Below, piece after piece: positions 51,708-60,947 of a stretch of 64,000 nt of DNA (position 1 is the first letter of the stretch; each line of letters starts with the position of its first letter). Both the position numbers and the translations under genes were made by a program. Source of the stretch: Dethiosulfatibacter aminovorans DSM 17477 (lineage in GTDB: Bacteria; Bacillota; Clostridia; Tissierellales; Dethiosulfatibacteraceae); contig NZ_FQZL01000007.1 in assembly GCF_900142005.1 (NCBI RefSeq), forward strand, positions 62,001 through 126,000. Direction: 5' to 3'. The notes below the pieces were generated by a model, which was not told the DNA's origin, did not search any database, and saw only the letters and a list, made by a program, of their open reading frames with translations.

Positions 51708-51741
51708 AAAGCGGATATTCCATTTCGGAGATATCCGCTTT
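51708..51741 (+). terminator. Terminator of the beta-propeller gene
   Basis: AAAGCGGATAT / ATATCCGCTTT with a following TATTTTTATT. Confidence 0.88.
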
Positions 51742-51835
51742 ATTTTTATTGTAAAATTCTAAAGATATGTTTTGCATCTGTATAAAATATGTTATGATAT
51801 CTAATAAACCAATCTATGAAAGAGGCTAAAATGCA

Positions 51836-52261
51836 ATGTCTGAAAACAATGTAGAATTATGCGCCAAATATATATCTCTAATTTATCGTAAATCAGGTGA
51901 ACCTATTAAGAAACTTCTAAAATCAATAGGTCTCACCTCCACTCAGTCAATCCTCATTATTGGAATACATCGAAACAGCGGCATAAACCAAAAAGATTTA
52001 TCCAATACACTGTATATTGATACAGGAGCCATATCAAAAAATCTGAGGATTCTGGAAGACAGAAATTTGATTTATAGGATAGTGGATGAATCAAACAGAA
52101 GAAACTTTAAACTTTATCTTACTGAAGATGGAAAGGAACTCTTGGAGAAAAATGAAGGACTTCAAATGGAATTCTGGGAAAAATCTCTAGAAATTTTTGA
52201 TCAGAATGAATTAGAGCAGTTCAAATCATTCCTGGAACGTTTGGAAGATAATATAGGATAG
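51836..52261 (+). CDS. MarR-family regulator
   Basis: 141 aa winged-helix protein (about 30-115; GINQKDLSNTLYIDTGAISKNLRILEDRNLIYR, wing DESNRRNFKLYLTEDG). AGAGG before ATG 51836 decides between two close ATGs. It faces the convergent block of carrier and hydrolase genes at 52333-58661 and may control it, but no operator was identified. Confidence 0.88.
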   Translation: MSENNVELCAKYISLIYRKSGEPIKKLLKSIGLTSTQSILIIGIHRNSGINQKDLSNTLYIDTGAISKNLRILEDRNLIYRIVDESNRRNFKLYLTEDGKELLEKNEGLQMEFWEKSLEIFDQNELEQFKSFLERLEDNIG

Positions 52262-52270
52262 CATGCAGAA

Positions 52271-52302
52271 GAATCCAGTAAAGCAATTATTTTACTGGAT
52301 TC
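52271..52302. terminator. Terminator between MarR gene and MFS pseudogene
   Basis: A 12-bp perfect stem GAATCCAGTAAA / TTTACTGGATTC, loop GCAATTAT. Confidence 0.85.
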
Positions 52303-52332
52303 TTAGTTTATACTGTATCTCGGAGCTCAGCC

Positions 52333-53659
52333 CTAATTATTTGCTGCGCTAGCATTCCTGATTACTGAATCATTTTGCCTATAGACATTCCTGCAGTTGG
52401 TTTCCTTTATAAAAAGCATTGCAGCAAATCCAATTAAAGTAGCAATTAAGCAGTATTTAAATGCCATATGGTAGACCATTACTGATGGTAAGGTACTGCT
52501 ATACACATCAAACACCTTCCCAAGCATTGGCGGTAGGATAGATGGCCCGATAAATCCTCCTATGTTTACACAGGAAGTGGAAACTCCTGCTGTTTCAGGT
52601 GGATTGAGTTCCTTTGAAGATGCAATTCCAAGTACGAATATGGAGCATGAAAATCCAAGCAGGAACAGCAACGGCACCATGATGTCAATCGGTGGTTTGC
52701 CACCGTTGACAAACACAATGATACCCCAGCAAACAATATTTACTAATCCAAAAATTATCATAGGTAGTTTTCTCTTTTTTTATGGTATCTGATAATTTCC
52801 CTATTGCTACACTTCCCAATGCAAGTCCCAGTACTACTATCATTATATAGTTTGAAGCATCTACTTTAGATATGCCATATACGTCAACCATATATGAACG
52901 CCCCCATACTGCTGAGAAAGAACTCAATGCTGCCGTAAATCCTGAAAACGTGATGATAGCTGCCCATGTATTTGGATTTCTCAAAACTACTGCCAGGCCT
53001 TTCATTAAAAACGATTTTCCAACATTTGAATCATTTGAAGTGTTTCCCTCGAGCGCCTCAAATGAAGGCAACCCCATGTCAGAAGGTTTGTTTCTGACAA
53101 ATACGTGACATAACAATGCGATAATCAACCCTGTAATACCCATGACTCCAAAAGAAAACCTCCATGAAAACATCGATACCATCACGGTCAAGGGAGTTTG
53201 AGCCAATACTCCTCCCAAACCTCCTATGAAAAGAGTCAGCCCGGCCATAGTTCCGAATTCACTTGCGCTGAACCATTGGGACTGAGTTTTCAAAATACAT
53301 ACAAATATAACAGATACTCCCAGTCCAACCAATAATCTTCCCATAAACAGAACAACCACGTTCGGTGCAAATCCCATGGTAAATGAGCCTATTCCTGCAA
53401 CTATGGAGCCAATGGTAACGGTCTTCTTTGCACCCAGGGAGTCTGCGAGCAAACCTGTAGGTATCTGCATGATCATATACGAATAGGAATATGTTGCAGC
53501 CAAAGATGCAAACAGGGTACTCGAAAGTCCAAATTCAATCATCAGGTCTTCTCTTAACACCCCTATGGCATTTCTATGAAATTGTGAAATGACATATGCT
53601 GAAACGAGAATTCCCCATATAAGCCATCTATAGTACTTGAATTTTTTATTAATATTCAT
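52333..53659 (-). pseudogene. MFS transporter interrupted by a frameshift in an A7 run
   Basis: Two frames make one MFS protein. The N-terminal part (residues 1 to about 292, 12-TM type: YVISQFHRNAIGVLREDLMIEF; GGLGGVLAQTPLTVMV) runs into KLSDTIKKE. The C-terminal part continues from the next frame (PMIIFGLVNIVCWGIIVF...GGFIGPSILPPMLGKVFD). Removing one A from the seven-A run on the minus strand (52775-52781) restores IKKRKLPMIIFG, giving about 441 aa, a normal MFS length. It could be a true mutation, phase variation by slippage, or a sequencing error. It follows the second MFS gene by 4 bp. Confidence 0.82.
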
Positions 53660-53663
53660 TTCC

Positions 53664-54893
53664 TTATCTCCATTTTCTTAATTTTATTATCATCAGGCAA
53701 GCTGAAAAGCTCAACACTCCGATCAAGGCACAAATACCCCAAGCCATGCTCCATAACCCCTTAGCGCCAAATAATACTCCTACAATAACCGGTGCACTAA
53801 CCATTCCTATATCACCACACCCTCCAATGAAGCCAGTTGCCACCGGCAGGGTTTCCTCATTAAATATCTCCGGTAATATAGAGTAGAAGGATCCCAATCC
53901 CCAGGCTGCGCCAAATGAGAATAGAAGTACTGCAAAGTAAAAAACAAGGAAGTTATTGAGATTAGATATTAAAATCACTGCAACAGAAATAATCACTATC
54001 AAACACCCTATTGAAAAGACGGCTGTTCTTGAATCAAGTTTGCTTACGCTTTTCCGTGAAGCAATATCCGATATATTGCCTGAAACCGCACAGGCAAAAA
54101 AAATTCCCATGGTTGCTGCAGACATTATTTTTCCGGTCTCCATTTCATCAAAACCCAAATATGAAGCAAACAAGGGCATATCCACGGAAATCACCTGTAC
54201 CGACCATGTCGTACTCAAAAAACCTAAAGCCAACAACCATACAACAGGCTTAGCCATGAGCTTTGTCAAAGGAACATGGTGATTCCTCACATGATTTGCT
54301 GGCATCTTCCCATCCCTTTCCCTAACTGTCAAAAGCCATATTGATGACACTGCAACCTGAACCAGTGCCAAAGTGAAATATGATTCAACCCAGCCGAATC
54401 TGCTGATGACGAATCCCGCAAAGGTTGCTCCTATTCCAGCTCCTCCGTAAAAAATACCGTTGAAAACTGCAGTTGACAGACCAATCCTATTTTCAGGAAT
54501 CCAATCCATGATTATTATGAGAAATACAGGGTATATGATGGACGAAAATCCTTGTATGAACTTCAACATGAACAGAAATGGTATATATCTGACGTATGGA
54601 ATGACGACCAGGGGAACTACGGCAGACAACATGCTGAACAGGAACGTCTTGACTGACCCGTATTTTCTATAAGCAAATCCTGATAAAAACATTGCCATGA
54701 CAATGCCTGCTGTTTTCACCGTATCAGCTGTCAATAATAGTTCCTGAGAAACATTCATCCTATCAGATAAAAACGGAATCGTCATAGATGACTGGGGAAA
54801 TCCAGCTGAAAGAGTACATCCAATTAATGCATTCAGAAACACAACATACCACCCGTAATATTTGTAATTTTTGTTACTTTTAGCTAATTCCAT
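53664..54893 (-). CDS. MFS transporter
   Basis: 409 aa, 12 membrane segments. N-terminal NYKYYGWYVVFLNALIGCTLSAGFPQSSMTIP; GFAYRKYGSVKTFLFSM loop. The ATG 69 bp upstream is possible; AAGGAAAAAG before ATG 54893 and the family N-terminus favour MELAKSNKNYK. It is followed after 4 bp by a second, broken MFS gene, so the two may have formed a pair (importer and exporter). The substrate may be the same compound the neighbouring hydrolases act on (inference). Confidence 0.85.
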   Translation of the reverse strand: MELAKSNKNYKYYGWYVVFLNALIGCTLSAGFPQSSMTIPFLSDRMNVSQELLLTADTVKTAGIVMAMFLSGFAYRKYGSVKTFLFSMLSAVVPLVVIPYVRYIPFLFMLKFIQGFSSIIYPVFLIIIMDWIPENRIGLSTAVFNGIFYGGAGIGATFAGFVISRFGWVESYFTLALVQVAVSSIWLLTVRERDGKMPANHVRNHHVPLTKLMAKPVVWLLALGFLSTTWSVQVISVDMPLFASYLGFDEMETGKIMSAATMGIFFACAVSGNISDIASRKSVSKLDSRTAVFSIGCLIVIISVAVILISNLNNFLVFYFAVLLFSFGAAWGLGSFYSILPEIFNEETLPVATGFIGGCGDIGMVSAPVIVGVLFGAKGLWSMAWGICALIGVLSFSACLMIIKLRKWR

Positions 54894-55022
54894 AAAATAT
54901 CTTTTTCCTTTCCTGAACTGCCATTCCACCCTTGCATTAATCCCATATCCATATTGATTCAAGCACTAACGCTTTGATAAAGCAGTCAAGCTCCTTCAAT
55001 AAATTTTTACTTTAAAAATAAA

Positions 55023-55044
55023 AGTGAGCGCCAGCCTGCTCACT
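55023..55044 (-). terminator. Terminator upstream of the MFS pair (downstream of 55160 gene)
   Basis: Minus strand AGTGAGC / GCTCACT followed by TTTATTTTT. It separates the 55160-58661 genes from the two MFS genes. Confidence 0.7.
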
Positions 55045-55159
55045 CACTTTCATCAACAAGACATTGCATCCAAACGCCCTATGCATCAGAATCTTAAATG
55101 CCTCAATACTTTCAATTACCATAGCCAAAACATCACATTTCCAAAGCATTCAAGCCTTC

Positions 55160-55891
55160 TTAATTTGCCTTGACACATTTTCCCTTTGAATTTTTGTCCT
55201 TTACCTCTACCCAACCTTTTTTATACATCACGTATGCACAGAAAACTGTAAAAGGCATAATCACAAGCATCACAAATCCTACATATCTTGACAAGCTCAT
55301 GATAAAAGTATGAACCAACAGAACAACCATCATTGGGAGTATTGCAATCTTTATCTTTCCTTTAACAGTATAGTTTCCGGCGTTCTTGCTTAAAAAAGCG
55401 GTCAAGGCCATGCTGCCAAACAGGGCAGGCATCACATAGTTTGTGGCTGTAGTTACGAAAGGTGTCGTCAAAACAGGTGCCAACGGAACAAGCATAACTA
55501 CTCCAACAGCTACAACAACCATCGTAACCATACCAGATATGCACATTGCGCACATAGAGATAACATCGCCTTTTTCAGTACTTGGTGTGGCTTCCGTCGC
55601 TTCCATGGCACTCAGTGCACATGGGAATTTAATATTCATTACATTGCCTGTAATTGATGCTATGTATCCGGCAGTACCTGTGATTGGAGTGAAGCTTACT
55701 ACTTCAGCCGCAACCGAGGGCACATACATTGCCAGCAGTGGACCAGCCACGGCAAATACCTGTGCAAAGGTAGGCCATATATCGTAGATTGAGCATATGA
55801 TTGCCGGTATTCCAAGCATTAGCATCATTGAAATCAGTGTAGCGATTACACCATAAAAATACGTTCCTTCTAAATATGTTCTTCTTTTCAT
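55160..55891 (-). CDS. Integral membrane protein (unassigned)
   Basis: 243 aa, six or seven hydrophobic helices: YFYGVIATLISMMLMLGIPAIICSIYD, ISMCAMCISGMVTMVVVAVGVVMLVPLAP, IAILPMMVVLLVHTFIMSL, VGFVMLVIMPFTVFCAYVMY. Positive end KKGWVEVKDKNSKGKCVKAN. GAGAGG before ATG 55891 sets the start. It overlaps or touches the DUF5058 gene (55912), and the two likely form a two-part membrane complex. Confidence 0.7.
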   Translation of the reverse strand: MKRRTYLEGTYFYGVIATLISMMLMLGIPAIICSIYDIWPTFAQVFAVAGPLLAMYVPSVAAEVVSFTPITGTAGYIASITGNVMNIKFPCALSAMEATEATPSTEKGDVISMCAMCISGMVTMVVVAVGVVMLVPLAPVLTTPFVTTATNYVMPALFGSMALTAFLSKNAGNYTVKGKIKIAILPMMVVLLVHTFIMSLSRYVGFVMLVIMPFTVFCAYVMYKKGWVEVKDKNSKGKCVKAN

Positions 55892-55911
55892 GATCACATT
55901 CCTCTCTTTCA

Positions 55912-56631
55912 TTATATGAGCAAGCTGCTCCACAGCACTCCTGACACCATTCCAATTACAAGGGCAAACGACATGATAAAATCAGGCAGCCATTTAATAT
56001 TGTATTTCCTTGCCGCATAGCTGAGGACATATGTTACTATTGCACTGGTTCCTGCCGTCAATGCATGAGCTGGACTAATTACCAGTTGCATTGGCAGCAT
56101 TACTGCCATCATGGCAATCACGAGACAACTCAACGCTAAAGCTGTAAAAGGATTCTGTTTTGATCCGATCCTGGTTGCATTTGAATGAATCTTCTTAAGA
56201 AACAATACATTGCACACCATACCTGTCATAATGCAGATACTCATAACGAACATTATTGCACCCAGTGATTCCATATCATTGCTGGAACTGAAGGCCGACA
56301 ATGATTCAAAACCTGCTCCTTTTGCTGCCAAGTCACCCGACATCAATTCATATCCGAGAGATCCCACAACAGACAGTCTAAACCAAGGCCATGGTACTCC
56401 TAAAAGGGGGGACAAAGAAATCAATCCAATTATTATTGCAATTGACGGCACAATTGAAAAAATAGCAGCTCCCTTCATAGACGACTTAAAGACCTCAGGT
56501 GAAACTCCAAGTTCAAAGGCTCTTCTTCTCCCCCGGATATAGAAAAACACACAAATACCAAAAATGATTAATAGTGAAACAGCAACTAAGATATACAAGA
56601 GGCTGCTATTAAGTATAGTCATTAAATCCAT
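55912..56631 (-). CDS. DUF5058-type membrane protein
   Basis: 239 aa, about six transmembrane helices. The N-terminal ILNSSLLYILVAVSLLIIFGICVFFYIRGRRRAFELG and a GVPWPWFRLSVVGSLGYELM loop match a family I recall as DUF5058, often beside M20-type amidohydrolases. It is probably a transporter component; no ATPase gene is near. Located between the M20 gene and the 55160 gene. Confidence 0.75.
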   Translation of the reverse strand: MDLMTILNSSLLYILVAVSLLIIFGICVFFYIRGRRRAFELGVSPEVFKSSMKGAAIFSIVPSIAIIIGLISLSPLLGVPWPWFRLSVVGSLGYELMSGDLAAKGAGFESLSAFSSSNDMESLGAIMFVMSICIMTGMVCNVLFLKKIHSNATRIGSKQNPFTALALSCLVIAMMAVMLPMQLVISPAHALTAGTSAIVTYVLSYAARKYNIKWLPDFIMSFALVIGMVSGVLWSSLLI

Positions 56632-56664
56632 AAATTTTTCTCCCTCAATTAATATATTTTAAAT

Positions 56665-57876
56665 TCAGTTGTTCAAATAATTCATTGCCATGTTTACATG
56701 AAACACCACTCCGCTTTTAAGGGCTCCCAGGTCAATCCTGAATCGAGGATTGTGCGCCACTACGGGTTCTATGCTCGATTCTTTCACTCCCAGCCAGCCC
56801 AGGGCTCCCGGGATTTCCTGAAAATAGTATCCTACGTCTTCAGATCCCATAAGCGGCACATCGGAAATGTATACGTTTTCTTCACCAAAACAGCTGCCGG
56901 CAACATCCACCATTCTCTCCGCTATTTCCACATCATTAATCGTTGGACTGTACCCTTTGATTCTGCTAAATTCAGCCTTGCACCTGTGAGCCTTGCAGAT
57001 TCCTTCGGCAATTTCCGGAAGGCGTTGGAAGACCACTTCCCTCAACTCATTATCAAAGGTTCTTACACCACCAGTAACCTTGATCTTATCAGGAATGATA
57101 TTCCATGAGGAATCTGTATTTATTGTACCCACCGACAATACACAGGTATTAAGTGCCGAGAGCTCTCTTGACGGAAATTGATTAAAGGCTGCCAGTATTG
57201 CACTCAATGCTCCCACAGGATCAATCGCCGAGTCAGGTGCCGATCCATGGCCACCTTTCCCTAGAATATCAAGCTCAAACACATCGCTTGATGCCATTGC
57301 ACGGCCTCTGTTGATTCCAAACACTCCCTTTTCCATATTGGACATGACGTGAAGGGCAAAACATGCATCAACTCCTTCGAGGGCGCCATGTTTGATCATC
57401 GATGCCGCGCCTCCAAGCTCGCTGGCTCCATTCTCTATGGCCACCTTAAAGGCATCTGGTCTGGCTCCTTCTTCTGCCGGCTGGAAAATCAGTCTCACAT
57501 TCCCGCAAAACTTATCCCCGTTCCTTGCCAGATATTTTGCCGCTCCAAGGAGCATAGCCACATGTGCATCGTGGCCACAAGCGTGCATCAATCCATCCTT
57601 TTGTGACTTGTAATCCACCTTTGCTTCTTCAGTCAATGCCAATGCATCCATATCCGCTCTGATAGCCACTGTTTTCCCCGGCTTATCACCTTCAATTGTA
57701 GCCACAACACCTGTATGAGCAATCTGCCTTCCTTCAATTCCGTATTCCGATAATTTCTTCAGAATAAATTTTGAAGTTTCATATTCCTCAAAGCCGAGCT
57801 CAGGGTTTTTATGAAGAATTTTGTAGTTTTCAATCATCTCTTCTTCAATTGCAGCAATTTCCTTTGAATCAATCAT
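56665..57876 (-). CDS. M20-family amidohydrolase/aminoacylase
   Basis: 403 aa. Metal and catalytic motifs: IRADMDALAL, HACGHDAHVAMLLGAAK, PAEEGARPD, ALHVM, and C-terminal VAHNPRFRIDL. Relatives remove acyl groups from N-acyl amino acids or cleave gamma-glutamyl or aminobenzoyl conjugates. It overlaps the upstream C26-like hydrolase gene by 4 bp, so both enzymes are made together and may act on the same imported conjugate. Confidence 0.92.
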   Translation of the reverse strand: MIDSKEIAAIEEEMIENYKILHKNPELGFEEYETSKFILKKLSEYGIEGRQIAHTGVVATIEGDKPGKTVAIRADMDALALTEEAKVDYKSQKDGLMHACGHDAHVAMLLGAAKYLARNGDKFCGNVRLIFQPAEEGARPDAFKVAIENGASELGGAASMIKHGALEGVDACFALHVMSNMEKGVFGINRGRAMASSDVFELDILGKGGHGSAPDSAIDPVGALSAILAAFNQFPSRELSALNTCVLSVGTINTDSSWNIIPDKIKVTGGVRTFDNELREVVFQRLPEIAEGICKAHRCKAEFSRIKGYSPTINDVEIAERMVDVAGSCFGEENVYISDVPLMGSEDVGYYFQEIPGALGWLGVKESSIEPVVAHNPRFRIDLGALKSGVVFHVNMAMNYLNN

Positions 57877-58661
57877 TGTTTTCCTCCTTTTTTTCTTGCT
57901 TCATCAACAAGGGTTCTAAATATACTTCTGTGCTCTGATACTGTTGTATATATACCTTCCGGATGCCATTGTACCGCCAATGTGAATGCGTTTCTTTTGT
58001 CAAATTCAATGGCTTCAATGATTCCGTTGGAATCCTGTGCAACAACACTGAATCCGCCACCTAGTTCATTTACACTTTGATGATGATATGAGTTCACTTT
58101 TATTTCCTCTCCAGCTATTTCACGTATTCTGGATCCCTTGACTGTTGTAACTAGGTGAACAGGCATGCACATGTTCTGATTACCAAAAAAATGTTTCCCA
58201 TACTTGTCTTCATCTATGTGCTGAATAAGGTTTCCACCCCTTGCAATATTCATCAACTGCATTCCCCTGCAGATGCCAAGAATTGGAATATCAGTTTCAT
58301 CCATCAAATATCTTGCAAGCTCAATTTCCTGCAAATCTCTGTAGTAGCAAAGCTCTCCAATTTTCTTATGTGAATCTTCTCCACACAGTACCGGTGAAAC
58401 ATCACAACCACCCGAGAAGACCAATCCGTCAATATTTTTCAAAAGAAGATCAACATTTTGAATACCCTGCAAGACAGGCAATATTATTGGTATCCCCCCG
58501 GCATCCTCAACTGCTTTTACATAATCATCCGCCAACATATGCCACTTTTGATTGTTTCCACCTACACCAACACTTGTACCAGGTTTATCATTCAATACAT
58601 AATTGGCAGTTATACCTATTATTGGTTTGATTTCAAACACTCCTTTCCATAAAGCTATCAT
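57873..58661 (-). CDS. Gamma-glutamyl-gamma-aminobutyrate hydrolase family (class I amidotransferase fold)
   Basis: 262 aa. Catalytic Cys in ILGICRGMQLMN and His in AVQWHPEG; GLVFSGGCDVSP is typical of PuuD-like enzymes. The start is uncertain: ATG 58661 has only a poor Shine-Dalgarno, while a good AAAGGAG lies further in, before a non-standard codon (family N-terminus KPIIGITANY). It splits gamma-glutamyl amides. It is the first gene of the minus-strand block with the M20 enzyme and two membrane proteins. Confidence 0.87.
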   Translation of the reverse strand: MIALWKGVFEIKPIIGITANYVLNDKPGTSVGVGGNNQKWHMLADDYVKAVEDAGGIPIILPVLQGIQNVDLLLKNIDGLVFSGGCDVSPVLCGEDSHKKIGELCYYRDLQEIELARYLMDETDIPILGICRGMQLMNIARGGNLIQHIDEDKYGKHFFGNQNMCMPVHLVTTVKGSRIREIAGEEIKVNSYHHQSVNELGGGFSVVAQDSNGIIEAIEFDKRNAFTLAVQWHPEGIYTTVSEHRSIFRTLVDEARKKGGKQ

Positions 58662-58940
58662 TGTTCTTTTAAAGCATTAACTTACAATCAATCTATTTGT
58701 TTAGAGATCATTATTTTCACATAAACAGGCATGCGCATTGAATATTTCAATTGTTGTATGTTCCAACTGTTGTATATTACAATCTTAACTCATGATTGTG
58801 ACTCTGTCAAGTTTTTTATATTTAATTACATAAATAGTGCATTCTCGTAATAACCAAATACACATCATCTATAAAATCATTTTGATAATATATCAGCTGA
58901 ACACCAGTAATTGCAGCAACATTAGATGTCAGGCAGCAGC

Positions 58941-58982
58941 ATCAAGACCATCGATATAGACACCTTCAAAGAAATGAAGTAA
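58941..58982 (+). pseudogene. Remnant of a second beta-propeller protein gene (last 13 codons)
   Basis: It codes IKTIDIDTFKEMK then stop, against IRTFNIDTFEEMK then stop at the end of the gene at 49418-51700. No further upstream homology was recognised, so it is a fragment. The two sites lie 7 kb apart, bracketing the MarR/MFS/hydrolase block. Confidence 0.65.
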
Positions 58983-59040
58983 AATATAATTCGAAGGGCT
59001 GCGGCTCCTCGAATTTTAATATTTACATTCATTACAGCTA

Positions 59041-59074
59041 AAAAACACAAAAGTAACCATCCCTTTTGTATTTT
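59041..59074. repeat. REP-like hairpin, site D
   Basis: ACAAAAG / CTTTTGT stem with loop TAACCATCC, a degenerate relative of the loop AGAACCGTCCC in sites C and E. Confidence 0.6.
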
Positions 59075-59180
59075 TTGAACAAACATCATGTTCAACAGAA
59101 TAAGAGCGACAGTTATAGTAGAAGCTATAATGATGCAGAGAAAGAAAAAAGCAGCATTCGTTCTCCCTAAAATATTTTAA

Positions 59181-59205
59181 GGCTGTCCGGATTTTCCGAA
59201 CAGCC
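59181..59205. terminator. Terminator near the end of the fic gene
   Basis: GGCTGTCCGG / CCGAACAGCC (one mismatch) followed on the plus strand by TGTTTTT; on the minus strand by a weaker TTAAAAT. Confidence 0.6.
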
Positions 59206-59238
59206 CTGTTTTTAATAATATTTAATTATAATTATTTC

Positions 59239-60162
59239 TTAACAATCCAGCAAATCTCCAAGAAATCTCTTAATAGTATCTTCATATCTATCCTGCATTG
59301 ACAGGCAGGTATCCCTCAAATATCCCTTCTCACTCTCATATTCGGACAAACCCCTGTAATAGAAAAGCTTTAACTCGTCTTCAATGATGAATGGGACGAT
59401 ATCATACTTCAAGCATTCCCTGAACATTATCAAACGACCTATGCGTCCGTTACCGTCCTGGAAAGGATGAATGCTCTCAAACCTGTAGTGGAATTCTAGA
59501 ATATCATCAAAATATACCTCTGGAAGTCCATTGTACCAGTCAAGTAGTCTCTTCATCTCTTTGGGCACTCCCTTTGGCTTTACGGTTTCCTTTCCGCCCA
59601 CTTCATTTGGCAACTTCTTGTATTCACCTATATTGAACCATTCCTTCCTTGCATCGGCAGTGCCGTTCTTTAGAATTCCATGATATCTCTTAATCAAATC
59701 CTCGGTAAGCGGCTTCTTGACTTCCTCAAGCATCAAATCAAACAGATAGAAGTGATTTGACGTCTCAATTATATCGTCTATATTCTCAACCATTCTCCCT
59801 TCACTAAGCAGTGTATTTGTTTCAAATATAAACCTGGTCTCTTCCTCAGAGAGCCTGCTTCCCTCAATATGGTTTGTGTTGTAAGTAAACTTTATCTGGG
59901 TGAAGTGATATATGTTGCCCTTCAGCTTCGATCTCTTCTGGTCCAGTAATACAGTCAAAAGACTGGTCTCATCAGATTGCAACAGATCATATAGTTCATC
60001 CATGCCGATTTCCAAAAAATCTGCTATCTTCTTAAGATTGGCTGTCTTTATGGAATCGGGATTGTCGAATCCCCCGTGTATTGTGGCATAAGGTATATTG
60101 CAGGACTTGCTTATATCTGATATTTTAATGTTCCTGTTTTTCAGGTATTCATTTATGTTCAC
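59239..60162 (-). CDS. Fic-domain AMP transferase with N-terminal Cro/XRE-type HTH
   Basis: 307 aa. The HTH at residues 1-65 (SDISKSCNIPYATIHGGFDNP) is followed by an inhibitory-helix motif TNHIEGSRLS near 95 ((S/T)xxxE(G/N)) and the complete Fic motif HPFQDGNGRIGR near 220. An intact inhibitory glutamate suggests a tightly self-inhibited enzyme. The HTH suggests it represses its own gene as well as modifying a target. It starts at GTG 60162 behind GGGAGGGGAG; the leader carries a palindromic element. No antitoxin gene is beside it. Confidence 0.9.
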   Translation of the reverse strand: MNINEYLKNRNIKISDISKSCNIPYATIHGGFDNPDSIKTANLKKIADFLEIGMDELYDLLQSDETSLLTVLLDQKRSKLKGNIYHFTQIKFTYNTNHIEGSRLSEEETRFIFETNTLLSEGRMVENIDDIIETSNHFYLFDLMLEEVKKPLTEDLIKRYHGILKNGTADARKEWFNIGEYKKLPNEVGGKETVKPKGVPKEMKRLLDWYNGLPEVYFDDILEFHYRFESIHPFQDGNGRIGRLIMFRECLKYDIVPFIIEDELKLFYYRGLSEYESEKGYLRDTCLSMQDRYEDTIKRFLGDLLDC

Positions 60163-60177
60163 TATGCTCCCCTCCCA

Positions 60178-60288
60178 GTTTTATTTCGTGACTTTAGTTG
60201 AGTTTATTTTTCAAATGAAGTATCCGGAATGCCTCAACTGGATACATTTTTGAATAAATAATGACGAAATTTGTTTCAAGATAAAATA
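60178..60288 (-). repeat. ~112-bp imperfect palindrome (leader element) before fic
   Basis: 111 bp on the minus strand. The 5' arm has AATTTCGTCATTATTTATTC, the inner stem GTATCC / GGATAC has the loop AGTTGAGGCATTCC, and the 3' arm has AATAAACTCAACT. It ends one base before the Shine-Dalgarno of the fic gene. Confidence 0.75.
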
Positions 60289-60380
60289 TCCTTATGTAAT
60301 TATATCGATATATCGATAAATTTTCAATATTTATCGATATATCGATATAACAGATTGGTGCAACCCTTCATCTTCAACTC

Positions 60381-60413
60381 AAAAAACAAAAAGAACCGTC
60401 CCTTTTGTTTTTT
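60381..60413. repeat. REP-like hairpin, site E
   Basis: AAAAAACAAAA-AGAACCGTCCC-TTTTGTTTTTT, identical to the core of site C at 13539-13571, 47 kb away. Related loop words (ACGGTTCC, AACCGTCT) follow at about 60447 and 60470. Confidence 0.8.
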
Positions 60414-60513
60414 GGAACAGTTCCCAATTCACAGAAATATCAAAAAACGGTTCCATATATTCAATACAGAAACCGTCTCTCTCATTAATATTAACCTAGC
60501 CCATTTTCTTATA

Positions 60514-60729
60514 TCAGAAAATCAATCTACCTATCAAGGTCAACAATCCGAATATGGCCAGTGCGAATATTCCAACAACCACGAATACAGGCAGTACAAC
60601 CATAGGCAGTGCAACCAGCAGAAGCAAAAATCCTATGAACACGAAGAAAACCTTGAACAGGAAAAAACTTATTTTTATAGCCATTCCGAAGAACATAAAC
60701 ATCAATAGTACGGCAAATATGGTAGCCAT
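60514..60729 (-). CDS. Small membrane protein
   Basis: 71 aa, almost entirely hydrophobic with two or three helices (MATIFAVLLMFMFFGMA; FFVFIGFLLLLVALPMVVLPVFVVVG; FALAIFGLLTLIG). GGAGG seven bases before ATG 60729 supports real translation and decides against the ATG 27 bp upstream. No family recognised. Function unknown. Confidence 0.6.
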   Translation of the reverse strand: MATIFAVLLMFMFFGMAIKISFFLFKVFFVFIGFLLLLVALPMVVLPVFVVVGIFALAIFGLLTLIGRLIF

Positions 60730-60860
60730 AACGATACCTCCAATAATATATTTCATCAGTGAGATCCAAAAGCCAAAACTTATGAATCATCTTTATAACT
60801 ATAACCTATCAAAACTGTCTTTGCAAACCATTAATAAAATATTAAAATTTGATTAAATAC

Positions 60861-60888
60861 AAAAAACAAAATCCGCCTTTAAGCGGAT
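60861..60888 (-). terminator. Terminator of the HAD phosphatase gene
   Basis: Minus strand ATCCGC-TTAAAG-GCGGAT followed by TTTGTTTTTTG. Confidence 0.8.
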
Positions 60889-60947
60889 GTCATCGTCGTT
60901 GCTATTCATTTCTCAGATTTTTTCGTATTGATGTGTTGCAAGCCGGA

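Larger units (their letters stand above)
58662..59238. other. 577-bp intergenic region with gene remnant and REP-like site
   Basis: It holds no intact gene. Seen in it are a C-terminal remnant of a beta-propeller gene (58941-58982), a REP-like hairpin (59041-59074) and the terminator of the fic gene. The first 280 bp are A+T-rich and show nothing clear. Confidence 0.6.
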
